64,000 nucleotides of DNA, from assembly GCA_046297095.1 (NCBI GenBank), contig JBKCNS010000040.1, positions 124,001 through 188,000 of the forward strand, given 5' to 3'. The position numbers and the translations under genes are program-made. Origin of the DNA: JBBATK01 sp046297095. GTDB taxonomy: Bacteria > Bacteroidota > Ignavibacteria > Kapaibacteriales > NICIL-2. Shown here piece by piece: positions 60,837 to 64,000 of the stretch (positions are counted from its first letter, which is position 1; each line of letters starts with the position of its first letter). The notes under the pieces were generated by a model. The model saw nothing but the letters and a program-made list of their open reading frames with translations, was not told the DNA's origin and did no database searches.

Positions 60837-63146
60837 ATGAATTCTACGAAGAAGACTTCGAATGTTTCGCTTGATGTGCAGCTGCCCGTATGGCTGCCAT
60901 TCCTGTTGTTTGCCGTAGCAACCGCCTTCTTTTTTCGAGGACACCTTTTTGGCAATCTTTTCTTCTGGGATGATTTTGCTGAATATGTGTTTCCTGTTCG
61001 CGCGTTTGCAGCGCACCACATGGCACAAGGCAGCCTTCCCTTTTGGAATCCCTATACGTTTGGTGGAATGCCCTTCCTGGCCGACGTGCAAACGGCTGTG
61101 TTCTATCCCCCCAATTTGTTACTGGACCTTATAGCAGGAGATGGCGAGTATCCCATCAAAGCGCTACAGGTAATGATCATTGTGCACTTTTTTATTGCGC
61201 AGTGCTCTATGTATTTGTTTGGACGCAAAGTGGGTATCTCGCAAGGCGGTTCAATCCTCGCAGCGATTGGCTACGGCTTCTCCAGCCCACTTGTGCTTCA
61301 CGCGTTTCATCCCATGCAGGTAGAACACCTCGCATGGTTTCCGCTGGTGGCAATGCTCGTGTATGCCGCGGTAACAGAGAAAAGTTTATTGCATGGCGTG
61401 ATAGGTGGTTTGGTGTTAGGAATGGCCATGCTTTCCGGCTCTCCGCAGATGACGCTATACATGGCCTTTGTGCTGGGTTGCATGATACTTTGGCTCAGCG
61501 TCAGTGATCTAGTACCGGGAGCTGCTACCGGCTCTGCTAGCGGCACTGCCTCTGCCTCCGGTGTGATATCTAAACTTGCCACGGGCCTCTTGGTACCCAT
61601 ACTGGGTTTTGGCGTGTTCTGTGTGCAATTTTTGCCGGTGCAGGAAATCGCGAAGCTCTCCGAGCGTGCCGAAATGACATACGAAAAAGCTACAGTGGGA
61701 TCGTTGGAGCTAGGCCAGATTATCACAACCACTGTACCCAAAGCATACGGAAGTATAAGTCCGGATGCCAAGAACAAAGCACCCTTCTTTTTGCACGAGC
61801 GTGATTACTACCTCTATTGGGATACCGCGTTTTTCTTTGGAGCAGTAACATTTTTACTTGGGCTTTTTGGAGCTATTCGTTCGTGGCGAACATCGTTGGG
61901 ATTGTTTCTTATTGTTATGTCGGTGTTTGGTTTTTTGTTTGCGCTAGGCTCCAACGGATTTGTGTTTCCCCTCTTCTTCAAGCTACCATTCTTCAACGCT
62001 CTTCGGATTCCGGCGCGTATGATGTTTGTGGTTGGGTTTGCATTTTCGGTTCTTGCCGGTTTTGGTTTTGATGCACTCTTTACATCATCTAAGCTCAAGG
62101 GCAATAGTATGCCGCAATTGCTACTTGCTTTTGCCGTACCAGCACTACTAGCCGTGGGAGTGGCCGCCGGTGTGTTTGTGACAGCCCCTGCAGATGCCAT
62201 TCAAACTGCAGTTCAAGGATACGGTACCACAGCGTTGTTGATAGTGATCGGTACCGGCGTTATTGCTCTCTTAGCACAACGTTCGGTAATCTCTCCACTC
62301 GTGGCCCTTGCCTGCTTTGCCGCTCTCAGCTACAGCGACCTGATCATTGCCAACGGAGACTTCAATGCAGGCAAGGCCAATCCAGTTAAAGAAGCACAGT
62401 CGTTGTTTCCGCAGTCCTTACAATCGGTGCTTCTTCCCTCTTTGCCGGATTCTGCGTTCCGAGTATCCATGCGGGCTCCGGGTGTGATTGCCTTGAAGCG
62501 TAATCAGGGCATGATCGACAAGGTGATGCTCTACGAGGGGTACAATCAGCTGCTCTTGGCTAAAAGACATCCTGCAATAACAGATATCAAGACCATGCTT
62601 GACGTGCTTGGTGTGAAGTATGAAATCAGTACCGATCCTGCTACCGGAGGTGCCGGTTTTATGCGTCGTCCGGACTGTTACCCCAATGCTTGGATGACCT
62701 ATGCTACTCGCCAGGCCACAGAACAGACAATGAAGACTGTGATGAACGATGCCATTAACTTCCGCACCACTACCGTGGTAGAAGATAGCGGCGTTCAATT
62801 CGACGGTAAGGCCTATGATTCCACTGCGCGAGTTACGTGTACCGAATACAAAGACAATTCGCTTCGGTATACAGTGACGAGTTCACAGCCCGGCGTAGCC
62901 GTTTTCAACGAGATCTGGTATCCGTCGTGGGCGGTTTGGATAGACGGTAAGCAAGCCACCCCATTACGTGTGAACACCTGTCAGCGCGGTGTGGTGGTGC
63001 CCGCAGGCACACACACAGTGGAGTGGAGATTTGTGTCAGAGAGTTTTCAAAACGGGTTTCGTATCAGTTTAGGCACGTTGGTTTTTGCCATTGCGCTTCT
63101 TGTTGTGCATCAATACAATCAACGACGAATGGCGCGAGCTGCGTAG
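60837..63146 (+). CDS. YfhO family polytopic membrane protein
   Basis: A 769-residue protein with about twelve helices. The N-terminal loop has FWDDFAEYVFPVRAF and PFWNPYTFGGMPF, the hallmark of YfhO and GT-C-like membrane glycosyltransferases (an acidic pair after helix 1). The C-terminal region is extracytoplasmic and beta-rich, with VFNEIWYPSWAVWIDGK and VPAGTHTVEWRF, again typical of YfhO, followed by a last helix. A low-complexity loop (ATGSASGTASASG) lies near residue 228. In Firmicutes YfhO takes part in glycosylation of lipoteichoic acid; here a lipid-linked sugar transfer to a cell-surface polymer is a reasonable guess. No SD is visible before the ATG at 60837. Confidence 0.88.
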   Translation: MNSTKKTSNVSLDVQLPVWLPFLLFAVATAFFFRGHLFGNLFFWDDFAEYVFPVRAFAAHHMAQGSLPFWNPYTFGGMPFLADVQTAVFYPPNLLLDLIAGDGEYPIKALQVMIIVHFFIAQCSMYLFGRKVGISQGGSILAAIGYGFSSPLVLHAFHPMQVEHLAWFPLVAMLVYAAVTEKSLLHGVIGGLVLGMAMLSGSPQMTLYMAFVLGCMILWLSVSDLVPGAATGSASGTASASGVISKLATGLLVPILGFGVFCVQFLPVQEIAKLSERAEMTYEKATVGSLELGQIITTTVPKAYGSISPDAKNKAPFFLHERDYYLYWDTAFFFGAVTFLLGLFGAIRSWRTSLGLFLIVMSVFGFLFALGSNGFVFPLFFKLPFFNALRIPARMMFVVGFAFSVLAGFGFDALFTSSKLKGNSMPQLLLAFAVPALLAVGVAAGVFVTAPADAIQTAVQGYGTTALLIVIGTGVIALLAQRSVISPLVALACFAALSYSDLIIANGDFNAGKANPVKEAQSLFPQSLQSVLLPSLPDSAFRVSMRAPGVIALKRNQGMIDKVMLYEGYNQLLLAKRHPAITDIKTMLDVLGVKYEISTDPATGGAGFMRRPDCYPNAWMTYATRQATEQTMKTVMNDAINFRTTTVVEDSGVQFDGKAYDSTARVTCTEYKDNSLRYTVTSSQPGVAVFNEIWYPSWAVWIDGKQATPLRVNTCQRGVVVPAGTHTVEWRFVSESFQNGFRISLGTLVFAIALLVVHQYNQRRMARAA

Positions 63147-63199
63147 TTGGTGTACCTGATTGTTCACTTTTTCACATTCTGTTTTTACAGGGCTACCCT

Positions 63200-63883
63200 A
63201 TGATTCGTGCAGTCGTTTTCGATCTAGATAACACGTTAGTGGACTTTATGGCCATGAAGCGCCAGGCAGTGGACGCTGCCATCACGGCTATGATTGATGC
63301 CGGTCTCGATCTGACCTTCGATAAGATCCGCTCACATATCGACGACATCTACCGTGAGCAAGGCATTGAGTACCAGCGCGTGTTTGATCAGCTCCTGCAG
63401 GAGAGTTTAGGGCATGTGGACAACAGAATTTTATCCTCTGGAATCATTGCATATCGCCGAGCCCGAGAGGCCGCTCTGCGCCCATATCCGCACGTCACGG
63501 CAACATTGATGCAACTGGTAAAGAACGGCGTTCGTCTGGCAGTGGTATCGGATGCGCCTGCCCGGGAAGCATGGCTGCGACTGTGCTACATGAATCTGCA
63601 TCACATTTTCGACGTAGTTGTAACCTACGATGATACCGGCGAGCGTAAACCAAGCCCAAAGCCCTTTCTGTTGGCTTTGCAACAATTACACGTACAGCCA
63701 TCCGAAGCAGTGATGATCGGCGATTGGGCTGAGCGCGACATGGTGGGAGCAAAGAATGTTGGTATGTACACGGCTTTTGCCAAGTACGGCGACTCGTTTG
63801 GCAATCAGAATGTTACTGCCGATCACATACTCTCCGACATCAGCGACATACTCCGCTTTGTTGAACAACATAACAAAGTATAA
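63200..63883 (+). CDS. HAD-superfamily hydrolase
   Basis: A 227-residue phosphatase-like protein from the ATG at 63200; the frame extends upstream into the yfhO gene and is not used there. HAD motif I is FDLDNTLVD at 7-15 with the nucleophile Asp. A helical cap domain covers about 17-85. Motif II is VVSDAP, motif III has the Lys of KPSPKPFLL, and motif IV is MIGDWAERDMVGAKNVGM. All catalytic residues are in place. Substrates of such small HADs include phosphoglycolate and sugar phosphates; nothing narrows it here. The peptide deformylase gene follows after 59 bases. Confidence 0.87.
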   Translation: MIRAVVFDLDNTLVDFMAMKRQAVDAAITAMIDAGLDLTFDKIRSHIDDIYREQGIEYQRVFDQLLQESLGHVDNRILSSGIIAYRRAREAALRPYPHVTATLMQLVKNGVRLAVVSDAPAREAWLRLCYMNLHHIFDVVVTYDDTGERKPSPKPFLLALQQLHVQPSEAVMIGDWAERDMVGAKNVGMYTAFAKYGDSFGNQNVTADHILSDISDILRFVEQHNKV

Positions 63884-63942
63884 TGCGTCAGTTTTCAAAA
63901 ACCGCTATTCACTACCGTTAACGAAATCACTTTCTTGCTATC

Positions 63943-64000
63943 ATGATTCTGCCCGTATACGTGTACAATCATCCGGTGTTGCGAAACGAAGCAACACCTG
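63943..64000 (+). CDS. def: peptide deformylase, N-terminal fragment (cut by window end)
   Basis: The last 58 bases start with ATG at 63943 and encode MILPVYVYNHPVLRNEATP. This matches the start of peptide deformylase in Bacteroidota (ILPI..YG.PVLR..A.P). The enzyme removes the formyl group from nascent proteins. Only 19 residues are in the window, so the catalytic motifs cannot be seen and the call rests on this short match. Confidence 0.7.
   Translation, partial: MILPVYVYNHPVLRNEATP

Noticed and set aside
1..64000. tRNA genes, CRISPR arrays, insertion sequences, riboswitches
   Set aside because: No T-loop GGTTCGAATCC-like sequence, no regularly spaced repeats, no transposase and no known riboswitch core were seen in the short gaps between genes.

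Overview
The window reads as a chromosomal segment of a bacterium of the Bacteroidota/Chlorobiota (FCB) lineage. The clues are: a T9SS-type C-terminal sorting domain, a PorV/PorQ-like outer membrane protein, TonB receptors with a carboxypeptidase-regulatory N-domain, a HmuY-like lipoprotein, several genes without a clear Shine-Dalgarno sequence, and repeated upstream TAnnTTTG elements, the -7 signature of the Bacteroidota housekeeping sigma factor. Flagellar-type MotAB is unusual for classical Bacteroidetes and fits a deeper group such as Kapabacteria/Ignavibacteria. That placement is inference. There is no tRNA, rRNA, CRISPR array, insertion sequence or prophage, coding density is very high, and no gap between genes exceeds 300 bases.

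Layout. Positions 1-28287 are one long minus-strand run: a PorV-like protein, a 1401-residue exoprotein and a TonB receptor; an Asp-box protein carrying a T9SS tail; two metallopeptidases (M61, DUF885); a divergent cytochrome b-like membrane protein; trmH; a stand-alone nuoD with its own promoter and terminator; an unknown exported protein; a 5-formyl-THF cyclo-ligase; a DMT exporter; a TonB receptor with a HmuY-like lipoprotein; xerD; a 7TM-HD phosphodiesterase; and two crotonase-fold enzymes. rsmE stands alone on the plus strand (28438-29121). Positions 29167-35554 are a five-gene minus operon: methylmalonyl-CoA mutase, a 94-residue membrane protein, meaB, an M24 peptidase and a TPR protein. 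A long-chain acyl-CoA synthetase follows on the plus strand, then sppA, a TlpA-like thioredoxin, pnuC and a THUMP methyltransferase on the minus strand.

From 42464 to 47914 (plus) lie prmA, a Ppx/GppA phosphatase, an SDR epimerase and a penicillin-acylase-family hydrolase, which overlaps a convergent pgeF-comEC pair. From 50720 (plus) come rpmB with a textbook terminator, a TPR lipoprotein, motA, motB and a REC-HD-GYP protein with a ruined active site. A minus-strand fusion of MA-type peptidase, TolB-like propeller and Omp85 barrel follows. An acyl-CoA carboxylase beta subunit, a YfhO-family membrane protein, a HAD hydrolase and the first codons of peptide deformylase close the window.

Together the genes suggest an aerobic or respiring heterotroph that degrades protein and peptides (six unrelated hydrolases) and oxidises fatty and branched-chain acids through CoA intermediates (FadD-like ligase, crotonases, MCC-like carboxylase, methylmalonyl-CoA mutase). 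The observations I find most worth checking are the cytochrome b-like protein that keeps one heme ligand pair and lacks the other, the inactive HD-GYP protein next to motAB, the HmuY-like protein without any histidine, and the small membrane protein between the mutase and its GTPase chaperone.
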